From: Croceibacterium selenioxidans | GTDB lineage: Bacteria > Pseudomonadota > Alphaproteobacteria > Sphingomonadales > Sphingomonadaceae | Length of the DNA stretch: 64,000 nt | Reading direction: 5' to 3' | NCBI RefSeq assembly: GCF_018599195.1 | Contig: NZ_JAHFVK010000001.1 | Span: forward strand, 1,488,001-1,552,000 | Shown: one piece after another, positions 38,794 through 47,056 of the stretch | Position numbering within the stretch: position 1 is the first letter of the stretch | Layout: every line of letters starts with the position of its first letter | The notes under the pieces: generated by a model | What the model was told of the DNA's origin: nothing | The model's input: only the letters and a program-made list of their open reading frames with translations | Databases searched by the model: none | Made by a program: the position numbers and the translations under genes

Positions 38794-39879
38794 ATGCTCA
38801 ACGGGATCCGCAGCGCCGGAAGAATTGCACTGATAGCTTGCGCCCTGCTGGTGGCGTCGTGCTCGCCTGCGGCGGATGCGCCCGCGGAGCCGAAGACGGA
38901 GTTCAACATCGGCTGGTCGATCTATGCCGGCTGGATGCCCTGGCCGTTTGCTCAGCAGGCAGGCATCGTCAAGAAATGGGCCGACAAATACGGCGTCCAG
39001 ATCAAGTTCGTGCAGGTGAACGACTACGTTGAATCGGTGAACCAGTACACAGCCGGCAAGCTGGACGGCGTGACTGTCGCCAACATGGATGCCCTGACCA
39101 TTCCCGCCGCCGGCGGCAAGGATACCAGCGCGATCATCGTTGGCGACTATTCGAACGGCAACGACGGCATCCTGCTAAAAGGCGCCGACAACCTCAGCGC
39201 TATCAAGGGCCGTCAGGTCTACCTCGTTGAGCTATCCGTCTCCCATTACCTGCTCGCTCGCGGGCTTGAATCCGCCGGGATGGCGCTCACCGACGTCAAG
39301 ACGGTGAACACTTCCGACGCGGACATTGTAGGCGCTTTCGCGGCTCCGGAAGTGACAGCGGCAGTCGCATGGAATCCGCAGCTTTCGACCATGAGGGCCA
39401 CACCCGGTACGAAGCAGGTATTCAGCTCCGCCGACATCCCGGGCGAGATCCTCGACCTGCTGGTGGTCGATACCGCTACGCTGAAGGCCAACCCCAACCT
39501 GGGCAAGGCCCTGGCCGGAATCTGGTACGAGACGATGGCGTTGATGCACCGTCAGGATGCCGAAGGCAAAGCAGCACGCGCGGCGATGGCGAAGCTGGCA
39601 GGCACGACGCCTGAAGAGTTCGAGAGCCAACTGGCCACCACCTTCCTCTACGCCGATCCAAAGGCTGCGTTGGAGGCCATTTCATCTCCCGCTCTCCTCA
39701 CCACGATGACCCGGGTGCGCGACTTCAGCTTCTCCAAGGGCTTGTTCGGTCAGGGAGCGAAGTCCGCCGACGCCGTCGGCATGTCTTTCCCGGGCAACAA
39801 GACGCTGGGCGACACGCAGAACATCACTCTGCGCTTCGACCCGACCTTCATGCAAATGGCTGCCGATGGTAAGCTCTGA
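38794..39879 (+). CDS. ABC importer substrate-binding lipoprotein (urea/guanidine carboxylase-linked)
   Basis: About 361 residues from the ATG at 38794, with AAGGAG at ideal distance. It has a lipoprotein signal with lipobox LVASC. The mature protein matches the periplasmic-binding family found next to urea carboxylase genes, distantly related to nitrate/taurine binders: FNIGWSIYAGWMPWPFAQQAGIVKKWADKYG, YTAGKLDGVTVANMDAL, VAWNPQLSTM and C-terminal RFDPTFMQMAADGKL. It presents the substrate to the permease encoded next. First gene of a long same-strand cluster. Confidence 0.9.
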   Translation: MLNGIRSAGRIALIACALLVASCSPAADAPAEPKTEFNIGWSIYAGWMPWPFAQQAGIVKKWADKYGVQIKFVQVNDYVESVNQYTAGKLDGVTVANMDALTIPAAGGKDTSAIIVGDYSNGNDGILLKGADNLSAIKGRQVYLVELSVSHYLLARGLESAGMALTDVKTVNTSDADIVGAFAAPEVTAAVAWNPQLSTMRATPGTKQVFSSADIPGEILDLLVVDTATLKANPNLGKALAGIWYETMALMHRQDAEGKAARAAMAKLAGTTPEEFESQLATTFLYADPKAALEAISSPALLTTMTRVRDFSFSKGLFGQGAKSADAVGMSFPGNKTLGDTQNITLRFDPTFMQMAADGKL

Positions 39880-39909
39880 ACGCACGGTCTTCAGCAGAAG
39901 CGGGGTCTT

Positions 39910-40725
39910 ATGCGCTGGGTGAACCGTCGGATCGGACGAGGGAACAGCATCCTTCTGGGCGCACTTCCGATCGCGCTCCTGGTGCTGCTCTATCTCGTGG
40001 CAGCGGCCAGCCGCCACGCGGACAATCCCAACGACAAGATCCTGCCGATGCCGGGGGCGATGGCCGAAGCGATGTCGGCGCTGCTGTTCCAGCCCGACCA
40101 GCTTTCCGGCAAGTTGCTGTTCTGGGCGGACACTTTCGCCAGTCTTCAGCGGCTCGGCATTGGCCTCGGTATATCGACACTTTCGGCGCTTCTGGTGGGA
40201 CTCGTGCTTGGCGTACTTCCGCCGGTACGAGCCACCTTCAGTCCGCTGGTGACGGGGATCGCAGTCATACCGCCGATCGCGCTGCTGCCGATCTTGTTCA
40301 TCGCCTTCGGTCTCGGCGAGACGGCGAAAGTGGCGCTCATCGTCATCGGTATCGCGCCCTTCATGATCCGGGATCTTGCGGGGCATGTCGCCGCGTTGCC
40401 GAAGGAGCAGATCATCAAAGCGCAAACACTGGGAGCGAGCAGTTGGCAACTCATGCTGCGCGTGGCGCTGCCGCAGGCAATGCCGCGCCTGATCCAGGCG
40501 GTGCGTCTGTCGCTCGGCCCGGCCTGGGTATTCCTGATCTCGGCAGAGGCGATCGCGTCCGACATCGGCCTTGGTTATCGAATCTTCCTCGTCCGCCGCT
40601 ATCTCTCGATGGACATCATCCTGCCCTATGTGGCGTGGATCGCGCTGCTAGCCGTGGCGATCGATTTCCTGCTCGTGTGGTCGAGCCGGCGGCTGTTTCG
40701 CTGGGCACACGGAGCCAGCCATTGA
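39910..40725 (+). CDS. ABC importer permease
   Basis: 271 residues, about six transmembrane helices. The cytoplasmic coupling motif of this class is seen as QTLGASSWQLMLRVALPQAMPRLIQAVRLSLGPAW, the EAA-type loop that docks on the ATPase. The family is that of nitrate/taurine/sulfonate permeases. It lies 30 bases after the lipoprotein gene, and its TGA stop overlaps the TTG start of the ATPase. Substrate specificity is inferred from the neighbouring carboxylase. Confidence 0.9.
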   Translation: MRWVNRRIGRGNSILLGALPIALLVLLYLVAAASRHADNPNDKILPMPGAMAEAMSALLFQPDQLSGKLLFWADTFASLQRLGIGLGISTLSALLVGLVLGVLPPVRATFSPLVTGIAVIPPIALLPILFIAFGLGETAKVALIVIGIAPFMIRDLAGHVAALPKEQIIKAQTLGASSWQLMLRVALPQAMPRLIQAVRLSLGPAWVFLISAEAIASDIGLGYRIFLVRRYLSMDIILPYVAWIALLAVAIDFLLVWSSRRLFRWAHGASH

Positions 40726-41504
40726 GCGCCCTGCTAAGCCTCCGCAACGTCTGGGTCGAGTATGGCGATAAGGTCGTCCTCGAACGCGTGAACCTCGATA
40801 TCGAGGCCGGCTCCTTCGTCTCGATCGTCGGACCATCGGGCGCGGGAAAAAGCAGCCTGTTGCGCGTCGTACTGGGGCAGGAGGCACCGTCGCGGGGTTC
40901 GATCCTGCTCGACGACACGCCGCTGGCGCCAGAATGCGGCCCGGATCGCGGCGTGGTATTCCAACGCTATTCGGTGTTTCCGCATCTGTCGGTCCTGCGC
41001 AACACGCTCTTCGGCCTGGAATGTGCGCAGGCCCCGTTGACGGCCCGGCTATTTGGCGGACGGCGTCGCACCGCCCTGGCCGAAGCGGAAGAAATGCTCA
41101 TCGCGGTCGGCCTGGGCGACAACCTACACCTTTATCCGGCGGAGATGTCGGGCGGCATGCAGCAAAGGCTGGCGATCGCGCAGGCCTTGATAAAACGTCC
41201 GCGGATCCTGCTGCTCGATGAGCCCTTCGGCGCCCTCGATCCGGGCATCAAAGCTGACATGCACGCGCTGATTACTCGGCTGTGGAGCGACTATTCCCTG
41301 ACCGTGATCATGGTCACGCACGACATCAAGGAAGCGTTCACGCTCGGGACCCGGGTGCTGGCCTTGGACAAGCGCCGTCACGACCCCCACGCCCCCAATC
41401 GGTTCGGCGCGACGGTGGTCTATGATTTGCCGCTCAACAAGCGCCAAGCCGTCTCCGCTCCCGCGGAAAGCGGTATTACGATTGACAGTTTTAATAATAT
41501 TTGA
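40722..41504 (+). CDS. ABC importer ATPase
   Basis: 260 residues starting at a TTG that overlaps the permease stop as TTGA. It has Walker A GPSGAGKSS, Q loop VVFQRYSVFPHLSV, signature MSGGMQQRLAIAQAL, Walker B RILLLDEPFGALDP and switch His MVTHDIKEAF. All are intact. A short C-terminal extension follows (TVVYDLPLNKRQAVSAPAESG). It powers uptake with the preceding two proteins. The rare TTG start and direct overlap point to translational coupling. An operator-like inverted repeat overlaps its last codons. Confidence 0.92.
   Translation: MSALLSLRNVWVEYGDKVVLERVNLDIEAGSFVSIVGPSGAGKSSLLRVVLGQEAPSRGSILLDDTPLAPECGPDRGVVFQRYSVFPHLSVLRNTLFGLECAQAPLTARLFGGRRRTALAEAEEMLIAVGLGDNLHLYPAEMSGGMQQRLAIAQALIKRPRILLLDEPFGALDPGIKADMHALITRLWSDYSLTVIMVTHDIKEAFTLGTRVLALDKRRHDPHAPNRFGATVVYDLPLNKRQAVSAPAESGITIDSFNNI
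41474..41499. promoter_or_regulatory. Candidate operator 2: TATTAC-N14-ATAATA
   Basis: The second copy of the locus inverted repeat, with a perfect left half and one mismatch in the right half, same 14-base spacing. It overlaps the end of the ATPase gene and lies 18 bases before the NikR-like regulator start, so it could serve as an internal, autoregulated promoter site. Confidence 0.45.
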
Positions 41505-41516
41505 GAGTACAATAGG

Positions 41517-41996
41517 ATGACCCCCGATCCCACCAGTCTCGCCCGGCTCAGCATGAGCCTTCCGGCAGAACTCTTCCGCCAATTGGATGTGATGGTTGAG
41601 GAACGCGGCCTTCCGTCGCGCTCCCAGCTGATCGCCGAACTGATCCGCCACGCACTGGCCGAACACGAGGCGCTGACGCGACCCGAGGACATGCTCGCTG
41701 GTACTATCACGCTGGTATATCGCGGCAATCGCGGGCGAGTGCGTCAGCAGCTTGCCGAAACCCAGGTCGAATACCTGAAGGAAGTGATCTCCTCCCAACA
41801 CGTATTCCTGGAGGACGACCAGTCGCTCGAGGTGCTCTTGGTTCAGGGGCCGGCCATTCGCCTCAAGGAGCTGTGCGATGCCTTACGCAGCATCCGCGGC
41901 GTGCATCAGTTACAGCTCGTCACCACCACCGCCCTGCTCCCGCCGCTCCACGAATTGGGCGGCGAAGGCCCCGCAGAAAAGGAAACCATCGCATGA
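41517..41996 (+). CDS. NikR-like ribbon-helix-helix regulator lacking most nickel ligands
   Basis: 159 residues. The N-terminal ribbon-helix-helix (LARLSMSLPAELFRQLDVMV, then SRSQLIAELIRHAL) and C-terminal ACT-like domain (GTITLVYRGNRGRVRQQLAE to RGVHQLQLVTTT) align without gaps in the ligand region to E. coli NikR. The nickel ligands H76, H87, H89 and C95 correspond to V84, H95, F97 and S103, so only one is kept. It probably senses another ligand. It lies inside the catabolic operon, and its stop overlaps the next start (ATGA). Confidence 0.88.
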   Translation: MTPDPTSLARLSMSLPAELFRQLDVMVEERGLPSRSQLIAELIRHALAEHEALTRPEDMLAGTITLVYRGNRGRVRQQLAETQVEYLKEVISSQHVFLEDDQSLEVLLVQGPAIRLKELCDALRSIRGVHQLQLVTTTALLPPLHELGGEGPAEKETIA

Positions 41997-42817
41997 TGGG
42001 CGCCCTTGCCGATCCCATGGCGGCACGTGACCATGCTCGCGCCATGGCTGGCACCGTCGTGGAAGCGATGCCGCAAGTACCGCCCGTCGCCGTAGACCTT
42101 CCGACTGACGTTCCTGCCGAAGACCTGCTGTGGGAGGAAACAATCGCCGCGGGCGGCTATGCGACCCGCAGGCTGGCCCGCGGTTCGCGCCTGCGCCTGA
42201 TAGATCTCGAAGGCGACGCCTGTGCGTCGGTGCTGATCTACAACGCCGAGATGCCGAGCGAGCGGCTCAACGTCGCCGACACGGTAAAGGTGCAATGGAA
42301 CGCCTACCTCGGCGCCGGTAAGCTGCTGCTATCGGATATGGGGCGCGTGCTGATGAGCATCCTCGCGGACGAGGCGGGAACTCATGACGCCTTTTGCGGC
42401 ACCTCCAACGCCGCCACCAATCAGGCGAAATACGGCGAAGGCCGCAACAGTGGCGCCTTTCCCAATGGGCGCGATCGGCTCGTGCTGGGCTCGGCCAAGC
42501 ATGGACTGCAGCGGCGGGACGTCCACCCTTGCGTAAACCTGTTCAAAGGCACGCGAATTGAGGCGGACGGCACCATCACACCGCTTATCGGCCCCTATGA
42601 GGCTGGACGGAGCATGGTCCTGCGAGCCGAAATGGATGTGATCGTCGTGATCGCCAACTGCCCGCACGTGCTCGATCCGCGCGCGCAATGGACCGTAACG
42701 CCACTGCGGGTTTCGGCCTGGCGCGGCGCGGTTACCCCTGAGACCGACGCCATTCGCTCGGCCACGCCGGAGGGTTTGCGGGCGTTCCTGAATGTCGAAG
42801 ACTATTTCCGTCGCTAG
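41993..42817 (+). CDS. DUF1989 protein, urea/guanidine carboxylase-associated (larger subunit)
   Basis: 274 residues; the ATG overlaps the regulator stop by four bases. It matches the larger of the two DUF1989 proteins encoded beside urea-carboxylase-type enzymes: TRRLARGSRLRLIDLEGDACASVLIYNA, SERLNVADTVKVQWNAYLGAGKLLLSDMGRVL, CGTSNAATNQAKYGEG and HPCVNLFKG. In bacteria where it was tested, such pairs form carboxyguanidine deiminase, which turns carboxyguanidine into allophanate and ammonia. Conserved Cys (CGTSN, NCPHVL) and His/Asp residues suit that metal- or thiol-dependent role. Confidence 0.87.
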   Translation: MMGALADPMAARDHARAMAGTVVEAMPQVPPVAVDLPTDVPAEDLLWEETIAAGGYATRRLARGSRLRLIDLEGDACASVLIYNAEMPSERLNVADTVKVQWNAYLGAGKLLLSDMGRVLMSILADEAGTHDAFCGTSNAATNQAKYGEGRNSGAFPNGRDRLVLGSAKHGLQRRDVHPCVNLFKGTRIEADGTITPLIGPYEAGRSMVLRAEMDVIVVIANCPHVLDPRAQWTVTPLRVSAWRGAVTPETDAIRSATPEGLRAFLNVEDYFRR

Positions 42818-42836
42818 AAAGGACGCCAAGGCCAAA

Positions 42837-43472
42837 ATGACCACCGATCCGGGCCTCTCGGGCCTTGCCGGCACTGTCGTCCATGACGAGATCGTCCCGG
42901 CAAGAGCGCCCTGGCTGCACCATGTGGCCGCTGGCCAGACGCTGCGCATCGTCGACCTCGAGGGCAACCAGGCGGTCGACTTCCTGCTCTATGCCGCCGC
43001 CGACGATGCCGAGCGCTACAGCGCGCAAGATACCGTCGCGGCGCAGGGGAATCTGTTCCTGCGTACCGGAGCGGTGCTGCGCTCTAACGAAGGTCGCGCG
43101 ATGATGACGATCGTCGGCACCTCGGTCGAATATCACGACACGATCGGCGGGGCTTGTTCGTGCGAGTCCAATACGCTGCGCTATGGCCATCACACCAAAT
43201 CGCAGCACGCCTGCGTCGAGAATTTTCTCGAAGCCAACCTGATCGAGGGCCGCGGCAAGCGCGACATGGTTTCGAACATCAACTTCTTCATGAACGTGCC
43301 AGTGGAAGAGGACGGTGCGCTGGGCATCGTCGATGGCATTTCCGCACCCGGCCTGACGGTCGATCTACGGGCAGACATGGACGTCATCGTCGTCGTGTCG
43401 AACTGCCCGCAGATCAACAACCCGTGCAATGCCTTCAATCCCACACCCGTTCGGATGATCGTCACCGCATGA
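42837..43472 (+). CDS. DUF1989 protein, urea/guanidine carboxylase-associated (smaller subunit)
   Basis: About 211 residues from the ATG at 42837, 20 bases after the previous stop; an alternative ATG at 42792 would overlap it by 26 bases. It matches the smaller DUF1989 partner: GQTLRIVDLEGNQAVDFLLYAA, ERYSAQDTVAAQGNLFLRTG, GGACSCESNTLRYGHHTKSQHAC, NINFFMNVPV and NCPQINNPCNAFNPTPVR. The Cys/His-rich segment is the likely active or metal site. It should form the deiminase with the larger subunit. Its stop overlaps the carboxylase start (ATGA). Confidence 0.88.
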   Translation: MTTDPGLSGLAGTVVHDEIVPARAPWLHHVAAGQTLRIVDLEGNQAVDFLLYAAADDAERYSAQDTVAAQGNLFLRTGAVLRSNEGRAMMTIVGTSVEYHDTIGGACSCESNTLRYGHHTKSQHACVENFLEANLIEGRGKRDMVSNINFFMNVPVEEDGALGIVDGISAPGLTVDLRADMDVIVVVSNCPQINNPCNAFNPTPVRMIVTA

Positions 43473-46400
43473 ACTTCGACACAGTCCTGGTTGCAAACCG
43501 GGGGGCGATCGCCACCCGGATCATCCGCACCTTGCGCCGCATGGGCTTGCGCTCGGTCGCGGTCTATTCCGAGGCGGACGCCGGCTCGCTCCACGTCTCG
43601 CAGGCGGATGTGGCGGTGTGCATCGGCCCCGCTCCGGCAGCGGAAAGCTATCTCGATATCTCCGCGATCCTGCAGGCCGCGAAGGATACCGGCGCGGGCG
43701 CGATCCATCCGGGTTACGGTTTCCTGGCAGAGAACACCGAGTTCGCCGACGCCTGCGCGGCCGCCGGGATCGTGTTCATCGGCCCGACGCCGGAGAACAT
43801 CCGCACATTCGGATTGAAACATAGCGCTCGGGCGCTGGCGGCCGAGCATGGCGTGCCGCTGGCACCCGGGACGGGCCTGCTGACGGACGAGGATGAAGCC
43901 GCCCAGGCGGCGCGGGAGATCGGCTTTCCGGTGATCCTCAAGGCGACCGCCGGCGGCGGCGGCATCGGCATGCGCATCTGCGAGGATGAAGCTTCCGTGC
44001 GACAGGGCTTCGCGGGCGTCGCACGTCTGGGCGAAGGAAATTTCGGCGATGCCGGTGTGTTCCTCGAACGCTACATCGGCCGTGCGCGTCACATCGAGGT
44101 CCAGATATTCGGTGACGGCGAAGGCCGGGTCATGCCGCTGGGCGAACGAGACTGTTCACTGCAGCGCCGGAACCAGAAGGTGGTGGAGGAAGCCCCCGCC
44201 CCACTCCTATCCCAAGCCAAGCGTGCCGAACTCACCACCGCCGCAGTCCGGCTTGGCAAAGCGGCAAATTATCGCTCCGCCGGAACTGTCGAATTTCTGT
44301 ACGATGCGGATCGGCAGGAATTCTTCTTCCTCGAAATGAATACCCGTCTCCAGGTCGAGCACGGTGTCACCGAAGAGGTGATGGGGATCGACCTGGTCGA
44401 ATGGATGATCCGCGGGGCCGCGGGTGATTTTTCCTTCCTCGATGCCGAACCGCCAGTGCCGCAAGGCCATTCGCTGCAAGTGCGCCTCTATGCCGAAGAT
44501 CCCGCGCTCGACTATCGCCCCACCAGCGGCACGCTGACAGCCGTAAGCTTTCCGCCGGACATTCGCGCCGAAACCTGGTGCATGGCCGGCAGCGAGGTCA
44601 GCGCCTGGTACGATCCGATGCTCGCCAAACTGATCGTTCACGCCGCGACGCGTGAGGCGGCCATCGCGGCGATGCAGGACGCGCTCGATGAAAGCCGCAT
44701 AGACGGCATCGAAACGAATTTGCGCTGGCTGCGCGATGTCGTGAGGAACGGGAGGTTCGCCAGTGGGGAAGTCTCGACCAAACTGCTCGAGACCGTCACC
44801 TACAATCCGCGCAGCTTCCGCGTGGTCAGCGGCGGTACCGCGACCACAGTGCAAGATTGGCCCGGCCGGCAGGGCCTATGGGCGATTGGTGTCCCCCCGT
44901 CGGGCCCGATGGATGACCGCTCTTTCCGCATCGGGAACCGAGTGCTCGGGAATCCTGAGGGCACGGCCGGGCTGGAGGTCACCGCCAGTGGCCCGACCCT
45001 GATCTTCAATGCACCCGCGCGCGTGTGCGTCATCGGTGCTGATTTCGGCGCCATGCTGGACGACAAGCCCGTCGAACGCGGCACTGCCTTGGACATTGCG
45101 GCCGGCCAGACACTTGCCCTGGGCAGGGCTTCAGGCGGCGGTATGCGCGGCTATATCCTGTTCGCCGGCGGGCTCGATATCGCACCCTACCTCGATAGCC
45201 GCAGCACCTTTGCACTCGGTCAGTTCGGCGGACATGCAGCAAGGCGACTGCTGGCCGGCGACACGGTTCATCTCGGGACGGCGGAAGTTGCGACGCCGGC
45301 TTTGCCCAGCCCTGCACCGAACTTCGGCGAAACCTGGACGCTGCGCGTTCTCTACGGTCCGCACGGCGCACCGGACTTCTTCACCGACGACGACATTCGT
45401 GCCTTCCTCGCCGCCGAATGGCAGGTTCACTACAACAGCAACCGAACCGGTGTTCGCTTGGTCGGGCCCAAGCCGGAATGGGCCCGAAAGGATGGAGGCG
45501 AAGCGGGCCTGCACCCCTCCAATATTCACGACAATCCCTACGCCATCGGCGCCGTGGATTTCACCGGGGACATGCCGATCATCCTGGGCCCTGACGGCCC
45601 ATCGCTTGGCGGGTTCGTCTGTCCGTTTACCGTGATCGCGGCTGATCGCTGGAAGATCGGGCAACTCTCCCCGGACGATCGCCTGCGGTTCGTTCCGGTC
45701 ACCGCGGAAGACGCGGCCGCGGCGAACCAGGCTCCGCTTGAGCTTCTCGCAGCGGAAACGCCGGCGCGCGACATCGCAACCCTTTCGCCCATCCTCGCGC
45801 AAACTCCGGCACAGGGCTTGCGTCCGCGCACGGTCTACCGGCAGCAGGGCGACCGCAATATCCTGGTCGAATATGGGCCGATCGTGCTCGACATCGAACT
45901 TCGCATCCGCGTTCACGCGCTGATGACCGAGCTCGAGGAGCTGGCCTTGCCCGGCGTCATCGACATCGTGCCCGGCATCCGTTCGCTCCAGCTGCACTTC
46001 GATGGCGATGTGCTCGACCAGCGCGGCGCCCTCGCCGTCCTGATGACAGCTGAGGAATCGCTCGGCGATCTCGAGGATTTCTCGGCGCCCTCGCGCATCG
46101 TCCACCTTCCCCTAAGCTGGCGCGATCCGGCAACGATCGAGACAATTGAGAAGTACATGGGCGCCGTCCGTGACGACGCGCCGTGGTGTCCCGACAACAT
46201 CGAGTTCATCCGCCGGGTTAATGGCCTGCCCGATGCCGACGCGGTCGAGAGCCTGATCTTCGACGCAAGCTATCTCGTGCTCGGATTGGGCGACGTCTAT
46301 CTCGGAGCGCCGGTAGCGACACCGGTCGATCCAAGGCACCGGCTGGTCACTACCAAGTACAACCCCGCACGGACTTGGACCCCGCCCAATGTCGTCGGCA

Positions 46401-47056
46401 TCGGCGGCGCCTATATGTGCATCTACGGAATGGAGGGTCCGGGCGGCTATCAGCTGTTCGGTCGGACTATTCAGGTGTGGAACACTCATCGGCAGACGGA
46501 TGCCTTCGTCGACGGCAAGCCGTGGCTGTTACGGTTCTTCGACCAGATCCGCTTCTTCAAGGTCAGCGCAGAGGAGCTCGTCGAGTGGCGCCGAGACTTT
46601 CCCAATGGCCGGCGCTCGATCGAAGTTGAGGAGTCCGAATTCCGCCTTGCGGATTACCGGGCTTTCCTCGCGCAGAATGCTGGCTCGATCGCTGCTTTCG
46701 AGGCTCAACGCCAGGCGGCCTTCGACGAGGAGCGTGCCGAATGGCAGCGGTCCGGCGAATTCGATCGCGTTACCGACCTTGCGGATGGTGGCGCCACCGC
46801 GCGCGCCGAGACGGCTGCCATCGAAGTACCGGAAGGAGCGGACGTGATCGAGGCGCCGTTCGGGGGAAGCGTCTGGAAGCTAATGGTGGCTGCCGGCGAT
46901 ACGGTCGAAACGGGTGACATCATCGCGGTAATCGAATCGATGAAAATGGAATGCCCGCTCGAAAGCCCCGGAAGCGGCACGATTGCGGCGCTTTACATGC
47001 AGGAGCGGCAGTCACTGCAACCCGGCACGCCAATGCTGGCCCTGAGGCCGCATTGA
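43469..47056 (+). CDS. Biotin-dependent urea/guanidine carboxylase
   Basis: 1195 residues. The N-terminal biotin carboxylase (1-450) has LVANRGAIATRIIRT, the ATP-grasp loop GGGGIGMRI and [15 protein letters not shown]. The middle carboxyltransferase (about 460-1090) has the KipA/allophanate-like half (TTVQDWPGRQGLWAIGVPPSG, NPYAIGAVDFTGDMPIILG) and the KipI-like half ending TWTPPNVVGIGGAYMCIYG and GPGGYQLFGRTIQVW. The C-terminal biotinyl domain has IESMKMECP. It carboxylates urea or guanidine with ATP and bicarbonate. The flanking DUF1989 pair favours guanidine; sequence alone does not settle this. Confidence 0.94.
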   Translation: MNFDTVLVANRGAIATRIIRTLRRMGLRSVAVYSEADAGSLHVSQADVAVCIGPAPAAESYLDISAILQAAKDTGAGAIHPGYGFLAENTEFADACAAAGIVFIGPTPENIRTFGLKHSARALAAEHGVPLAPGTGLLTDEDEAAQAAREIGFPVILKATAGGGGIGMRICEDEASVRQGFAGVARLGEGNFGDAGVFLERYIGRARHIEVQIFGDGEGRVMPLGERDCSLQRRNQKVVEEAPAPLLSQAKRAELTTAAVRLGKAANYRSAGTVEFLYDADRQEFFFLEMNTRLQVEHGVTEEVMGIDLVEWMIRGAAGDFSFLDAEPPVPQGHSLQVRLYAEDPALDYRPTSGTLTAVSFPPDIRAETWCMAGSEVSAWYDPMLAKLIVHAATREAAIAAMQDALDESRIDGIETNLRWLRDVVRNGRFASGEVSTKLLETVTYNPRSFRVVSGGTATTVQDWPGRQGLWAIGVPPSGPMDDRSFRIGNRVLGNPEGTAGLEVTASGPTLIFNAPARVCVIGADFGAMLDDKPVERGTALDIAAGQTLALGRASGGGMRGYILFAGGLDIAPYLDSRSTFALGQFGGHAARRLLAGDTVHLGTAEVATPALPSPAPNFGETWTLRVLYGPHGAPDFFTDDDIRAFLAAEWQVHYNSNRTGVRLVGPKPEWARKDGGEAGLHPSNIHDNPYAIGAVDFTGDMPIILGPDGPSLGGFVCPFTVIAADRWKIGQLSPDDRLRFVPVTAEDAAAANQAPLELLAAETPARDIATLSPILAQTPAQGLRPRTVYRQQGDRNILVEYGPIVLDIELRIRVHALMTELEELALPGVIDIVPGIRSLQLHFDGDVLDQRGALAVLMTAEESLGDLEDFSAPSRIVHLPLSWRDPATIETIEKYMGAVRDDAPWCPDNIEFIRRVNGLPDADAVESLIFDASYLVLGLGDVYLGAPVATPVDPRHRLVTTKYNPARTWTPPNVVGIGGAYMCIYGMEGPGGYQLFGRTIQVWNTHRQTDAFVDGKPWLLRFFDQIRFFKVSAEELVEWRRDFPNGRRSIEVEESEFRLADYRAFLAQNAGSIAAFEAQRQAAFDEERAEWQRSGEFDRVTDLADGGATARAETAAIEVPEGADVIEAPFGGSVWKLMVAAGDTVETGDIIAVIESMKMECPLESPGSGTIAALYMQERQSLQPGTPMLALRPH

